A stretch of DNA of 64,000 nucleotides, from assembly GCA_019638235.1 (NCBI GenBank), contig JAHBUE010000001.1, positions 1,350,492 through 1,414,491 of the forward strand, given 5' to 3'. The notes below the pieces were generated by a model. That model was given only the letters and a program-made list of their open reading frames with translations. It ran no database searches and was not told where the DNA came from. The translations under genes were made by a program, and so were the position numbers. Below, piece by piece: positions 25,293 through 34,921 of the stretch. Origin of the DNA: Cyclobacteriaceae bacterium. GTDB lineage: Bacteria > Bacteroidota > Bacteroidia > Cytophagales > Cyclobacteriaceae. Positions within the stretch are counted from its first letter, which is position 1. Every line of letters begins with the position of its first letter.

Positions 25293-27047
25293 ATGAATTT
25301 TCAATCAGTTAAAGGGTTTGTTCTGTTTTTAATAATTGTCAGTTGTCAATTGTTAACTGTCAATTTGGTAAACGCCCAAACCAACTACCAGCAACGATAC
25401 ACCAATGCTAAATCACTTTTCAGAGAAGAAAAGTATAACCTGGCTATGGAAAGCTTTAAGGCGTTGATAACGTATGACAAAGACAACCCGTTTTCCGAAT
25501 ACGCCTCTTTTTATTATGCGATAAGCGCCTATCAGCAAGGGTATGCCTCGGTTGCCAAAGATATGTTTCTTCAAATCAGGCAACTGTACCCTGCGTGGGA
25601 TCAGCTTGATGAAGTAAACCTTTGGCTTGGTAAAATTCATTTCGATAACAAAGAATACTTTCAGGCGATGAACCAGCTTGCGGGAGTAAAGAATCAAAAA
25701 TTCCAAAAGGATATACAGACGGTGAAGAAAACAGGTCTTGCTTCGCTTACGGACTTAAATACGCTAACACGACTTCATGAAGAATACCCGAAAGATGCTG
25801 TGATAGGCGAGCGCCTCGCAGCCGAACTTGCTAAAAACGGTACAGGCAGGGAAAGCCAGGAGTTATTGGAGAAATTAGTGTCAACATTCAGACTTAAAAA
25901 AACAGAATTTATTACGGGGCCGCCTGCAACCGTTCACAAAGATGTGTACAGCGTATCGGTGTTGTTCCCGTTCTCGGTAAACACACTTGAGCCTACCCTG
26001 GGGCGCAAACGCAACCAGTATATCCTTGATTTGTATGAAGGTATGAAACTGGCGGTTGATACGCTTCGTAAGATGGGCGTGAACATCAGCCTGCGGGCTT
26101 ATGATACAGACCGCAATCCTGAAAAAGTAAAATCTATCCTGGCATTAAACGAACTTCTCCATACCGATTTAATTGTTGGCCCGTTGTTCCAGGAAGAGAA
26201 CGAACCGGTACAGGAATTTTCAAGGAAGAATAAGATTAACCTCTTTAACCCGGTTACCAATAATTTCGACCTTGTTCGTGATAACCCTTATGGTTTTTTA
26301 TATCAACCTTCGCTGGAGGCATTGGGTGAGCAATCGGCAAAGTTTATGAATAAGCAATTGGCCAATAAAAACTGTATGGTATTTATGGGCGATACAAAGC
26401 GCGATTCCGTATTGGCGATGAGTTTTTTAAATGCGGCAAACGAAACTGATTTGAAAATCACGCTGATTAAACGTTTCACAAAAGAATCATCAAGCCAGAT
26501 ATTGGAAATATTGGCTACGCCAACCGAGTTTGATGAGTTTAAATATCCAAAACAGTTCACGTTACCTAAGGATAGCCTCGGAGGAATTTTTGTTGCTTCT
26601 GATGACCCTCTGATTTACACGAAGGTGGTGAGTAGCGTAACTACCCGTGGCGATAAGGTAGTCATATTAGGTTCTGAAAACTGGCTTGACCAAACTACTG
26701 ATTATGAAAAACTGAATGCCTTGGGCGTGGTTATGTTTGCGTCAAACTTCACATCGCCAAACAACACGTTGTATAACGCTTTCTTGCAGAAATTTATCCG
26801 CACGCATGGTCGCAGTACCAGTTCAATGCCTTATACGGACTATGCTAAAATCGGGTATGATTTTATGTTTTTTGCAGGCAATATGCTGAAGAAACACGGG
26901 GTTTACTTTCAGCATGAATTGAACAAACCCGAAATGCAGGGCTATCTTACCGAAGGATATAATTTTCAATACAGCCGCGATAACCAGCATGTGCCTTTTA
27001 TACACTTTGTAAAAGGCGAGCTGTCAGTGTTAAAGGCGGAATACTAA
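25293..27047 (+). CDS. TPR plus type 1 periplasmic-binding-fold protein (LppC/amino-acid receptor-like)
   Basis: A 584-residue secreted protein. The signal peptide ends VNAQ. Residues about 30-190 contain TPR-like repeats (NYQQRYTNAKSLFREEKYN, AISAYQQGYASVAKDMFLQ). Residues about 210-570 resemble the type 1 periplasmic-binding fold of branched-chain amino-acid receptors and of LpoA: VSVLFPFSVNTLEPT, LYEGMKLAVDTLRKMG, LIVGPLFQEENEPV, VVILGSENWLD. LpoA-type proteins activate penicillin-binding proteins, and receptor-like versions bind ligands; which applies here cannot be told. Part of the signal peptide (about residues 14-25) is encoded by a TTGTCAATTG-type repeat array. Confidence 0.8.
   Translation: MNFQSVKGFVLFLIIVSCQLLTVNLVNAQTNYQQRYTNAKSLFREEKYNLAMESFKALITYDKDNPFSEYASFYYAISAYQQGYASVAKDMFLQIRQLYPAWDQLDEVNLWLGKIHFDNKEYFQAMNQLAGVKNQKFQKDIQTVKKTGLASLTDLNTLTRLHEEYPKDAVIGERLAAELAKNGTGRESQELLEKLVSTFRLKKTEFITGPPATVHKDVYSVSVLFPFSVNTLEPTLGRKRNQYILDLYEGMKLAVDTLRKMGVNISLRAYDTDRNPEKVKSILALNELLHTDLIVGPLFQEENEPVQEFSRKNKINLFNPVTNNFDLVRDNPYGFLYQPSLEALGEQSAKFMNKQLANKNCMVFMGDTKRDSVLAMSFLNAANETDLKITLIKRFTKESSSQILEILATPTEFDEFKYPKQFTLPKDSLGGIFVASDDPLIYTKVVSSVTTRGDKVVILGSENWLDQTTDYEKLNALGVVMFASNFTSPNNTLYNAFLQKFIRTHGRSTSSMPYTDYAKIGYDFMFFAGNMLKKHGVYFQHELNKPEMQGYLTEGYNFQYSRDNQHVPFIHFVKGELSVLKAEY
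25333..25367. repeat. TTGTCAATTG-family repeat array (in coding sequence)
   Basis: Degenerate units ATTGTCA, GTTGTCA, ATTGTTA and ACTGTCA are arranged head to tail and also as near palindromes. They encode the hydrophobic part of the signal peptide of the receptor-like gene. A related array lies inside IcmF (44677-44710). Confidence 0.6.
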
Positions 27048-27170
27048 CTAACGGATATTCTCTTTTATCTTTTAAAGAGGATAATGTGTGCAGAAAATAA
27101 ATAAGCTGTATTTTAATTTTACGAGGAATGCCATCGTATGTAAGTAATTGCCTAATCATAAAGTATTGGA

Positions 27171-27860
27171 ATGAAACGAATATTGCTTATAGAAGATGAC
27201 CCAACACTAAGCAGGAATATTAAAGAGGCATTTACCGGAGATGAATTGCTGGTTGAAACCGCTTTCGATTCAGTTATTGCTGAAAAGTTGCTGCGAAAGG
27301 AAATGTACGACTGCGTAATCCTGGATATAAACCTTTCTGGCAAAAACGGATTTGAGCTTTGTCAGAGTTTCAGACAATATAATGTTGTTACCCCGGTGCT
27401 TATGCTTACAGCTTTTGGCGAGTTGGAAGATAAGGTGCAAGGTTTTAATAGCGGAGCAGATGATTACCTGACAAAGCCCTTTTACATGCGCGAATTGCTT
27501 TTACGAGTTAATGCATTGATAAAGCGTAATGAACGTAAGGTACAGGCTATGCAGGAAAATAAATCCGTAATGGCAGATGATATTGTTATTCATCTTGCTA
27601 CCAAAACAGTAACCCGGCAAGGTGTTGAAGTAATGTTAACGCCTCGTGAATTTCAGGTATTACTGAAATTAATTGATAAAAAAGGAGAACTTGTTTCCAA
27701 AAAGGAACTTATTAAGGAAGTATGGGGAACGGCAATAGATGCAAATACCAATACAATAGAAGTTTATATTAACTTTCTTCGCAATAAAATCGATAAACCG
27801 TTCGGTAAAAATTCCATTAAAACAAAAGTAGGGTTTGGTTATTATTTTGATGCAACGTGA
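27171..27860 (+). CDS. OmpR/PhoB-family response regulator, metal-efflux regulator candidate
   Basis: A 229-residue regulator. The N-terminal receiver has the acidic pair in LLIEDDPTLS, the phospho-acceptor in VILDINLSGKNG (about residue 51), and DDYLTKPF. The C-terminal winged helix includes LTPREFQVLLKLIDKKGE and EVYINFLRNKIDKPF. Its stop overlaps the GTG start of the kinase gene by GTGA, so the pair is co-translated. Placement directly upstream of a TolC/adaptor/RND set parallels CusRS and CzcRS, so it most likely activates those genes in response to periplasmic metal. The inducing ion is not known. Confidence 0.9.
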   Translation: MKRILLIEDDPTLSRNIKEAFTGDELLVETAFDSVIAEKLLRKEMYDCVILDINLSGKNGFELCQSFRQYNVVTPVLMLTAFGELEDKVQGFNSGADDYLTKPFYMRELLLRVNALIKRNERKVQAMQENKSVMADDIVIHLATKTVTRQGVEVMLTPREFQVLLKLIDKKGELVSKKELIKEVWGTAIDANTNTIEVYINFLRNKIDKPFGKNSIKTKVGFGYYFDAT

Positions 27861-29221
27861 GTATTCGTAATAAAATATTTTTCTACTTTAGCTTAACAAC
27901 CGTTTTTTTAGCGGGCCTTGCGCTTTTTTTTATTTATACCCTTTTTGCGGAATTCCGCGAAGAAGAATTTCAGCAACGCCAAAAAGATAAAATTTCAACC
28001 ACGCTGAGATTGCTTGCGGAAATCAGGCAGGTTGAAGACAATCTGATTGAGGCGATGGACCGCCTCACCATTCATGATTTATACGATGAGAAGTTATTGA
28101 TATTCGATCATAACAAAAATCTTATCTACTCCAGTTTAGACGACACCCCGGTTACTTTCTCCAGACAAATTCTTGACAAACTGTCTCCAGATAATACATG
28201 GATTGAAACGAAAGATGAGTTGTATGATGTGGTAGGTTTGTGTATGGAGAGTTCTGAGAAGATCTTTTATGGAATCAGTAAAGCCTATGATTATCCAGGG
28301 TATTCCAAGCTGAACTATCTCAAGGTTGTTTTGATTACATTCTTCATCGGTATTTCTCTTATAGTTTTCTTGGTGTCATTGTACTTATCAAAAAAAATCA
28401 CGCACCCGATAACCGATATTGCGCACCGTATTAATAACTATGACTTTGATAAAGAAAGTGAACCCCTGACTACCGACCAGTCGAATTACGAGATAACGAT
28501 CCTGGTCGAACAGTTTAATAAACTGATGAAGCGAATGCAGGATGTGTTTTCATTCCAGAAGCACGCCATTCATCATATATCGCATGAACTGAAAACGCCT
28601 ATTGCCATTTTGGTGTCGAATTTTGAGAGAATTGAACGGGAAACGGACACCTGGACAATGAAGAAGCTTGTTAAGAATCAAAAAGAGGACACGCTCAATT
28701 TGAGTGGGATCATTGATTCATTGCTCGAAATTGCCAAAGTGGAGTCAGGCAATGCTGCATTGGAAGGAAGCATTCGCGCAGATGAGCTTATTTTTGATAT
28801 CGCTCAGGAATTAGGGGCTTTACATCCCTCTTTTCAATTCTCCATTGAGTATGATCAGGCTATTGAAGATGAAAACAAGTATAGGGTAGCGGCAAACACC
28901 CGCCTGTTTAAATCCGCCTTGCTGAATTTAATGTTGAATTCCATTCATTATAGTGAGAACGATAAAGCCGTTATTAAAATAAGTTCTGGTAACGGTAATC
29001 TGCGATTGGACTTTATCAATACGGGCAAGATCATCAGCAAGACTGAAGAGCAGTATGTGTTTCAACATTTTTTCAGGGGCAAGAACAGCGCAGGCAAAAG
29101 AGGATTTGGATTGGGGCTTGTATTTGTTCACAAAATAATTACACTTCATAATGGTTCTGTTCAATACACAAACGATTCCGTGAGCACAAATACGTTTACA
29201 ATTTCCCTTCCTTTAAGCTAA
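27857..29221 (+). CDS. Membrane sensor histidine kinase, partner of the OmpR-type regulator
   Basis: A 454-residue kinase starting at GTG 27857. TM1 (about residues 9-28) and TM2 (about 155-176) flank a periplasmic sensor of about 125 residues. A HAMP region (KITHPITDIAHRINNYDFD) is followed by HisKA with the H-box HHISHELKTPIAIL and HATPase with the N-box LLNLMLNSIHYS and GFGLGLVFVHKI. The set is complete, so autophosphorylation and transfer to the overlapping regulator are expected. The sensor domain shows no clear metal-binding cluster of Cys/His. Context suggests metal sensing; the signal could also be another envelope stress. Confidence 0.9.
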   Translation: MSIRNKIFFYFSLTTVFLAGLALFFIYTLFAEFREEEFQQRQKDKISTTLRLLAEIRQVEDNLIEAMDRLTIHDLYDEKLLIFDHNKNLIYSSLDDTPVTFSRQILDKLSPDNTWIETKDELYDVVGLCMESSEKIFYGISKAYDYPGYSKLNYLKVVLITFFIGISLIVFLVSLYLSKKITHPITDIAHRINNYDFDKESEPLTTDQSNYEITILVEQFNKLMKRMQDVFSFQKHAIHHISHELKTPIAILVSNFERIERETDTWTMKKLVKNQKEDTLNLSGIIDSLLEIAKVESGNAALEGSIRADELIFDIAQELGALHPSFQFSIEYDQAIEDENKYRVAANTRLFKSALLNLMLNSIHYSENDKAVIKISSGNGNLRLDFINTGKIISKTEEQYVFQHFFRGKNSAGKRGFGLGLVFVHKIITLHNGSVQYTNDSVSTNTFTISLPLS

Positions 29222-29229
29222 TTTTTAAC

Positions 29230-29254
29230 AGGGTTAAGCCTTTTTTAAGGTTTC
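29230..29254. promoter_or_regulatory. A+T-rich palindrome upstream of the efflux genes, possible operator
   Basis: The sequence around 29236-29252 reads AAGCCTTTTTTAAGGTTT, a near-palindrome immediately before the TolC-like gene and after the kinase stop. It could be the binding site of the OmpR-type regulator, or a weak hairpin. There is no other support. Confidence 0.25.
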
Positions 29255-29284
29255 AAACGTCAGCTTTGCGACTCATTTTAATAT

Positions 29285-30535
29285 ATGTCCGCTCTGCGTT
29301 TTGCGTGTTTCTTTTTTATTTTTTCCAGTTTTAATTCTTTCGGCTCGGATACGCTGAAGATAACACTGTTCCGTGCCGACAGTATTTTTTTGACGAACAG
29401 CTACTACCTGTTGGCTGCCGGAATGAATATTGAAGCGCAGAAAGCGCAAATCATTCAGGCAAAGCTTTATCCGAACCCAATCTTTACAGCCGATATAAAT
29501 GCCTACGATTTTGAAAATGGAAAAGCCCTTCATGTAGGAGAAACCGGACAAAAATTCTTTCAGTTTGAGCAACTGATTATTCTTGGCGGAAAAAGAAAGG
29601 CCGAAATAGAAATGGCAAAAACCAATGCGGCTATTGCCGAACTGGAATTTCAAGACCTGACGAAAAGACTGAAATTTCAACTGCACAGCGATTTATTTGC
29701 CATTGGTCAGCAGGAATTTTTATTGCGGAAATACAATCAGCAACTTGCTTTGTTAGATAGCCTGTTGTCAGCCTACCAGGTACAAGTGGATAAAGGAAAT
29801 ATATCGCTGAGAGAATTGGTAAGATTAAAAGGCGCTTATCTGAAGTTGAATAATGACCGTGCGGAATTATTCAGAGATTATTTTGAAACTCAGTCGAATC
29901 TACAAAAGATTCTTCAAACATCTTCCGTTGTCAGTTTTGAATTTTCAGAAGACGACATTGTGCACTATGTAAAGGCAGTTTCATTGGATGAATTGAAATC
30001 CACAGCTTTTGAAAACCATCCAGGATTATTGTTGACTAAGCAAGACAATTTATGGGCACAACAATATTTCAGGTATCAGAAGAAAATGGCTATACCCGAT
30101 ATTAATCTTTTTACGAATTACGACCAGCGAAGCGGGGCATTTAATAACCAGGTTAACGCAGGTATTTCTATTCCCCTTCCGATGTGGAACCGCAATCAGG
30201 GTAACATAAAAGCCACTCAATTCAGGTTACAGGAAACCGAATATCAAATCCTGTCATTGCAAAATGAGGTAAGCAGCAAAATACAAAATGCCTATGCTTT
30301 GTACAATCAGACTGTAGCAGAATATCAAAAGGCAGTCAGTATGTATAACCAGGATTTTGATGTTACCATTAGAGGAATGACCGACAATTTTCAAAAACGC
30401 AATGTGTCTATAATTGAGTTCATTGACTTTTTTGAAGCATACAATGAAGTGCTGACCGAGCTGGCCAGGATAAAAACACAATTGGTTTCATCTGCCGAAG
30501 AACTAAACCTGTTGGCAGGCAGGGATGTGTATTGA
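29285..30535 (+). CDS. TolC-family outer-membrane channel (CzcC/CusC-like)
   Basis: A 416-residue protein with an N-terminal signal (LRFACFFFIFSSFNSFGS) and the two repeated long-helix segments of the TolC family, such as EQLIILGGKRKAEIEMAKTN and NQTVAEYQKAVSMYNQ. Strand segments such as ANIGISIPLPMW-type (NAGISIPLPMWNRNQGNIKA at about residues 287-306) are typical for CzcC. It forms the trimeric exit duct of the tripartite pump with the two following genes, 21 bases apart. The 63 bases upstream carry an A+T-rich CCTTTTTTAAGG palindrome that could be the regulator's site. Confidence 0.88.
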   Translation: MSALRFACFFFIFSSFNSFGSDTLKITLFRADSIFLTNSYYLLAAGMNIEAQKAQIIQAKLYPNPIFTADINAYDFENGKALHVGETGQKFFQFEQLIILGGKRKAEIEMAKTNAAIAELEFQDLTKRLKFQLHSDLFAIGQQEFLLRKYNQQLALLDSLLSAYQVQVDKGNISLRELVRLKGAYLKLNNDRAELFRDYFETQSNLQKILQTSSVVSFEFSEDDIVHYVKAVSLDELKSTAFENHPGLLLTKQDNLWAQQYFRYQKKMAIPDINLFTNYDQRSGAFNNQVNAGISIPLPMWNRNQGNIKATQFRLQETEYQILSLQNEVSSKIQNAYALYNQTVAEYQKAVSMYNQDFDVTIRGMTDNFQKRNVSIIEFIDFFEAYNEVLTELARIKTQLVSSAEELNLLAGRDVY

Positions 30536-30556
30536 CAACAGAAACCGGTAATAACC

Positions 30557-31660
30557 ATGAACGATAAAAAACAGAACATACTGATTTTATTCTGCGCAGT
30601 AATTGCTTTCTGCATAGCCGCTGTAACAGGATGCAGGGAGAGCAAGATGGAAGAAGAACAGATAGCCTTTTCCATGAGCGATACCATGATGGAGCGTTGC
30701 GAGTTTTTTGTTGCACAGTCGGAAATGGTAAAAAATGAAATCCGTTTGTTTGGAAAAATTGAAGCGGATAACAATAAAACGGCACAGGTTCATTCTGTTT
30801 TAAGCGGTGTGGTAAAGTCCATTCATGTGGGGCTTGGCGATTATGTAAAACAAGGACAAGTGTTAGCGGTTTTACAGAGTAGTGAAGTGGCGACATTTCA
30901 GCAGGAAAAATTAAATGCCATGAACGATATTGTCATAGCAGAAAAAAACCTGCAAGTGCAAAAGGACTTGTTTGCCGGAAGGCTTAATTCCGAAAAAGAT
31001 GTGGCAGCAGCTGAGATTGAGCTTCGAAAAGCAAAAGCAGAGCTTGAAAAGATAAATGAAATACACAGTATTTACCGGTTGAAAGAAGGCTCTGTTTTCC
31101 AGGTAATAGCCCCGATCAGCGGCTTTGTTATCACTAAAAATGTAAACATTAACGAATTGCTGAGGTCTGATGAAGCAGAGCCACTTTTTTCTATTGCCGA
31201 AATGAATGAAATATGGGCGGTAGCCAATGTCAACGAAAGCGATATTCCGCGTATTAAACAAGATCAGGATGTTGTGGTCAATACACTTGCTTTTCCTGAC
31301 CTGAATTACCGGGGTAAAATTGAAAAAATCTACAACCTGATTGATGTAGAAACCAAAGCCATGAAAATCAGGGTACGCATACCCAACCCGGATCTGAAAC
31401 TGAAACCCGAAATGAATTGCACCGTCAGCGTCAGCTATTCGGAAGACCAAAGCATGATTGCCGTTCCTTCATCGGCAATCATTTTTGATAAGAGTAAGTA
31501 TTGGGTAATGATTTTTAAAGATAGTCGTAACATTGAAACGAGAAAGGTTGAAATATACAGACAGTTAAGTGATACGACATATATAGCGAATGGCCTCAAC
31601 GAAGGAGAGAAAGTCATTTCCAAAAATGGGTTGTTGATTTACGATGCCTTAAACGATTGA
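30557..31660 (+). CDS. Membrane-fusion protein of an RND metal pump (CzcB-like lipoprotein)
   Basis: A 367-residue protein with a lipoprotein signal ending VTGC (Cys26). It carries the split biotinyl-lipoyl domain (VLSGVVKSIHVGLGDYVKQG ... APISGFVITKNVNINE), a central coiled-coil hairpin (about residues 110-165), and the beta-barrel/membrane-proximal part (VRIPNPDLKLKPEMNCTVSV). It bridges the inner-membrane RND pump and the outer-membrane channel in the periplasm. A cluster of methionines and acidic residues right after the lipid anchor (MEEEQIAFSMSDTMMERCEF) could bind metal, by analogy with CusB. It lies seven bases before the pump gene. Confidence 0.92.
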   Translation: MNDKKQNILILFCAVIAFCIAAVTGCRESKMEEEQIAFSMSDTMMERCEFFVAQSEMVKNEIRLFGKIEADNNKTAQVHSVLSGVVKSIHVGLGDYVKQGQVLAVLQSSEVATFQQEKLNAMNDIVIAEKNLQVQKDLFAGRLNSEKDVAAAEIELRKAKAELEKINEIHSIYRLKEGSVFQVIAPISGFVITKNVNINELLRSDEAEPLFSIAEMNEIWAVANVNESDIPRIKQDQDVVVNTLAFPDLNYRGKIEKIYNLIDVETKAMKIRVRIPNPDLKLKPEMNCTVSVSYSEDQSMIAVPSSAIIFDKSKYWVMIFKDSRNIETRKVEIYRQLSDTTYIANGLNEGEKVISKNGLLIYDALND

Positions 31661-31667
31661 CCAACCG

Positions 31668-34600
31668 ATGAATAATTTTATAAAAGGCATAATTGGCTTT
31701 TCGCTGAAGAATAAATTCTTCACTTTCTTTTGGGTTTCCCTTTTGGTGATAGCCGGCATAGTCAGCTATATCCGTATTCCCATTGAAGCATTCCCTGATG
31801 TAACCAATACCCAAATCATTATTGTAACCGAATGGAATGGTAGAAGCGCTGAAGAAGTGGAGCGTTTTGTAACCACGCCCATTGAAATTGCCATGAACAG
31901 TGTGCAACGCAAAACCAATGTGCGCAGCATAACCATGTTTGGCCTTTCAGTTATCAAGGTAATTTTTGAAGATGACGTAGAGGATTTCTTTGCGCGTCAG
32001 CAAGTAAACAACCAACTACGCAATGTACAATTACCCGAAGATGTTGACCCGGATGTGCAGCCGCCTTATGGCCCTACGGGCGAGATATTCCGGTATGTGC
32101 TGAAAAGCGAAGAGCGCGATACCCGCGACTTACTCACTATTCAAAATTGGGTAATTGACCGGCAGTTAAGGGCAGTGCCGGGCGTTGCGGATGTAGTGGC
32201 TTTTGGCGGGCAGGAAAAAATCTATGAGATTTCGGTTAACCCTATAAAACTCCAGCAATACGATCTCACACCGCTTGAGCTTTATGAAGCAGTCAATAAA
32301 TCCAACCTTAACGTAGGCGGTGATGTAATCGAAAAAAACGGCCAGGCTTATGTGGTCAGGGGTATTGGGCTACTTGATTCGAAGGAAGATATTGAAAATA
32401 CCATTGTAGATATTTTCAAGGGCAACCCGCTGCTGGTTAAGCATGTGGCACATGTGCATGAAGCAAGCGCACCGCGCAAGGGGCAGGTAGGCTTGAACGA
32501 TGATGATGATGTTGTTGAGGGCATTGTGGTTATGCGCAAAGGCGAAAACCCCAGTGAAGTTCTTGCGCGGGTAAAAGAAAAAATTGAAGAATTAAACTCA
32601 GTCATTCTGCCTTCGGATGTGAAGATGGAAACTTTTTATGACCGTGATGACCTCATGGCCTATTGTACCCGAACCGTATTACATAACCTGGCAGAAGGCA
32701 TTATTTTGGTTACCGTAATCGTGTTCCTGTTTATGGCCGAATGGCGAACAACGGTTATTGTAGCGGTTGTTATTCCGCTATCATTACTTTTTGCACTGTT
32801 CATGTTGCAGCTTAAAGGCATGAGCGCCAACCTGCTTTCTTTAGGTGCTATTGACTTTGGTATTATTATAGATGGGGCGGTGGTCATGGTTGAAGGGATT
32901 TTTGTTGCGCTTGACCATGAAGCCCGCAAGCATGGAATGGATAAATTCAACAAGTTAGCCAAGCTTGGATTGATTCGCGATACCGGCACGCAAATGGGCA
33001 AGGCTATTTTCTTTTCAAAGCTCATCATTATATCCGCCCTGCTCCCGATTTTTTCTTTTGAAAAAGTTGAAGGAAAAATGTTTTCTCCGCTGGCCTATAC
33101 ACTTGGCTTTGCGTTGTTGGGTGCGCTGATTTTTACCTTAACACTTGTGCCAGTATTAAGCTCCCTGCTGTTGAAAAAGAACGTGGTGGAAAAAAACAAT
33201 TTCTTCACCCGGTTTGTGAACAACTATGTAGCCCGTGCTTTTGCCTGGACATTCAGAAGAAAAAAATTAACCGTGCTTGTTGCCGTGCTGTGCTTTGTAC
33301 TGACAATTTTTTCTACCCGGTGGCTGGGTACAGAGTTTCTTCCGCAATTAAATGAGGGCGCTCTTTGGGTGGAAGCTAAGATGCCCATGAGTTATTCCCT
33401 TAATAGTACGGTAGAGATGGTTGGCACACTGCGGAAAGAGTTGATGAAGTTTGACGAAGTGGAGGGCGTGCTTTCGCAAACCGGACGCAGTAACGATGGT
33501 ACCGACCCAAGTGGTTTTTATTATGTGCAGATGCAGGTCAATCTGACGCCAAAGGAAAAATGGAAACGAAAGTTATCTATGGACGAACTGGTAGAAGAAA
33601 TGGATGAGCACCTGAGGAAGTATCAGGGAATAAACTACAATTACTCCCAGCCAATTATTGATAATGTGGCCGAGGCGGTGGCAGGTATGAACGCCACAAA
33701 CGCTGTTAAAATTTACGGCAATGATTTTTATAAACTGGATGATTACGCAAACCAGATATTGGAACAAATAAAGGATGTTCCGGGCATAAAGGATGTTGGA
33801 ATTCTCCGTAACCTGGGGCAGCCGGAGATTAGTGTAATTCTCAATGAAGAAAAGATGGCTATTTACGGTATAACCAAAGCCGATGCACAAGCAGTAATTG
33901 AAATGGCTATTGGCGGAAAAACCGCCACAACCAAATATGAAGGTGAGCGTAAGTTTGATATACGCATCCGTTATGAAAAGGAGTTCAGAAAGAATGAAGA
34001 CGATATTCTTATGCTAATGATACCCACTATTACAGGAAGCAAAATTCCTCTGAGGGAAGTTGCGGAGATCAGGCAAATTACCGGCCCGGCTTTCATTTAC
34101 AGGAGTGATACCAAACGATTTATCGGGGTTAAGTTCTCTGTTCGTGAACGGGATCTTGGCAGCACCATTGCTGAAGCGCAAAAGAATATAAAAGCCAACA
34201 TTAAACTACCTGAAGGATATGCTATGGACTGGACAGGTGAATTTGAAAACCAGGTAAGAGCAACGCACCGGCTGGCGCAGGTTGTTCCGATCAGCCTGAT
34301 CTTAATATTTGTGTTGTTGTTCATCATGTTTGGCAATGCCAAAGACGCAGGCTATGTACTTATCAATGTTCCGTTTGCGCTCATTGGTGGAATATTAGCC
34401 CTGCATATTACGGGTATAAATTTCGGTATTTCAGCCGGGGTCGGGTTTATTGCCCTGTTCGGAATTTGTGTGCAAAATGGCGTTATCCTGATTACCGAAT
34501 TTCATAAACAGGCAAAAAAAATAAACGACCTGAATCAGGCTATTATTAATGCAGTTCTGGTAAGAACCAGGCCTGTTGTAATGACCGCCATGATGGCCGC

Positions 34601-34778
34601 AATAGGCTTGTTTCCGGCAGCAATAAGTACAGGTATTGGTTCGGAGAGTCAAAAACCGCTGGCAATTGTTATTATCGGTGGATTGGTTACGGCCACAATA
34701 TTTACCCTGCTTGTATTTCCTATCCTTTATCATAAGGCGCTTCATATCAGGGAAACAAAGAAGGGCCGGAAAATTTGA
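31668..34778 (+). CDS. CzcA-type heavy-metal RND efflux pump
   Basis: A 1036-residue RND protein. It has 12 predicted TM helices, two large periplasmic loops, and the proton-relay motif in TM4, DFGIIIDGAVVMVE (Asp396, Asp402, Glu409). This DFG..D form is characteristic of HME-type pumps for Zn, Co, Cd or Ni; copper and silver pumps (CusA type) have a different TM4 motif lacking DFG. It pumps ions from the periplasm or cytoplasm using proton flux. The pump is full length with no break. It is the last gene of the coupled set 29285-34778; divalent metal as substrate is inferred. Confidence 0.93.
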   Translation: MNNFIKGIIGFSLKNKFFTFFWVSLLVIAGIVSYIRIPIEAFPDVTNTQIIIVTEWNGRSAEEVERFVTTPIEIAMNSVQRKTNVRSITMFGLSVIKVIFEDDVEDFFARQQVNNQLRNVQLPEDVDPDVQPPYGPTGEIFRYVLKSEERDTRDLLTIQNWVIDRQLRAVPGVADVVAFGGQEKIYEISVNPIKLQQYDLTPLELYEAVNKSNLNVGGDVIEKNGQAYVVRGIGLLDSKEDIENTIVDIFKGNPLLVKHVAHVHEASAPRKGQVGLNDDDDVVEGIVVMRKGENPSEVLARVKEKIEELNSVILPSDVKMETFYDRDDLMAYCTRTVLHNLAEGIILVTVIVFLFMAEWRTTVIVAVVIPLSLLFALFMLQLKGMSANLLSLGAIDFGIIIDGAVVMVEGIFVALDHEARKHGMDKFNKLAKLGLIRDTGTQMGKAIFFSKLIIISALLPIFSFEKVEGKMFSPLAYTLGFALLGALIFTLTLVPVLSSLLLKKNVVEKNNFFTRFVNNYVARAFAWTFRRKKLTVLVAVLCFVLTIFSTRWLGTEFLPQLNEGALWVEAKMPMSYSLNSTVEMVGTLRKELMKFDEVEGVLSQTGRSNDGTDPSGFYYVQMQVNLTPKEKWKRKLSMDELVEEMDEHLRKYQGINYNYSQPIIDNVAEAVAGMNATNAVKIYGNDFYKLDDYANQILEQIKDVPGIKDVGILRNLGQPEISVILNEEKMAIYGITKADAQAVIEMAIGGKTATTKYEGERKFDIRIRYEKEFRKNEDDILMLMIPTITGSKIPLREVAEIRQITGPAFIYRSDTKRFIGVKFSVRERDLGSTIAEAQKNIKANIKLPEGYAMDWTGEFENQVRATHRLAQVVPISLILIFVLLFIMFGNAKDAGYVLINVPFALIGGILALHITGINFGISAGVGFIALFGICVQNGVILITEFHKQAKKINDLNQAIINAVLVRTRPVVMTAMMAAIGLFPAAISTGIGSESQKPLAIVIIGGLVTATIFTLLVFPILYHKALHIRETKKGRKI

Positions 34779-34827
34779 CGTTATCAATAATCACGGGATT
34801 ACCAGTGCTTCTATAAAGTTGATTTTT

Positions 34828-34860
34828 AGCCCGAATATTACATCAAACTGGTTTCGGGCT
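34828..34860. other. Hairpin after the RND pump gene
   Basis: AGCCCGAA (34828-34835) pairs with TTCGGGCT (34853-34860), with a third half-copy AGCCCG just beyond (34868-34873). There is no T-run directly after the stem, so termination is doubtful. It separates the pump gene from the outer-membrane protein gene. Confidence 0.4.
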
Positions 34861-34921
34861 ATATTATAGCCCGTTTTATACCCATATTTTTCTTACTTTT
34901 ACCTGTTATAGAAACCTTCTT

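Noticed and set aside
27048..27170. Terminator after the receptor-like gene (CTCTTTTATCTTTTAAAGAG)
   Set aside because: The stem is only about six A/T-rich pairs with mismatches, without a clear T-run after it.
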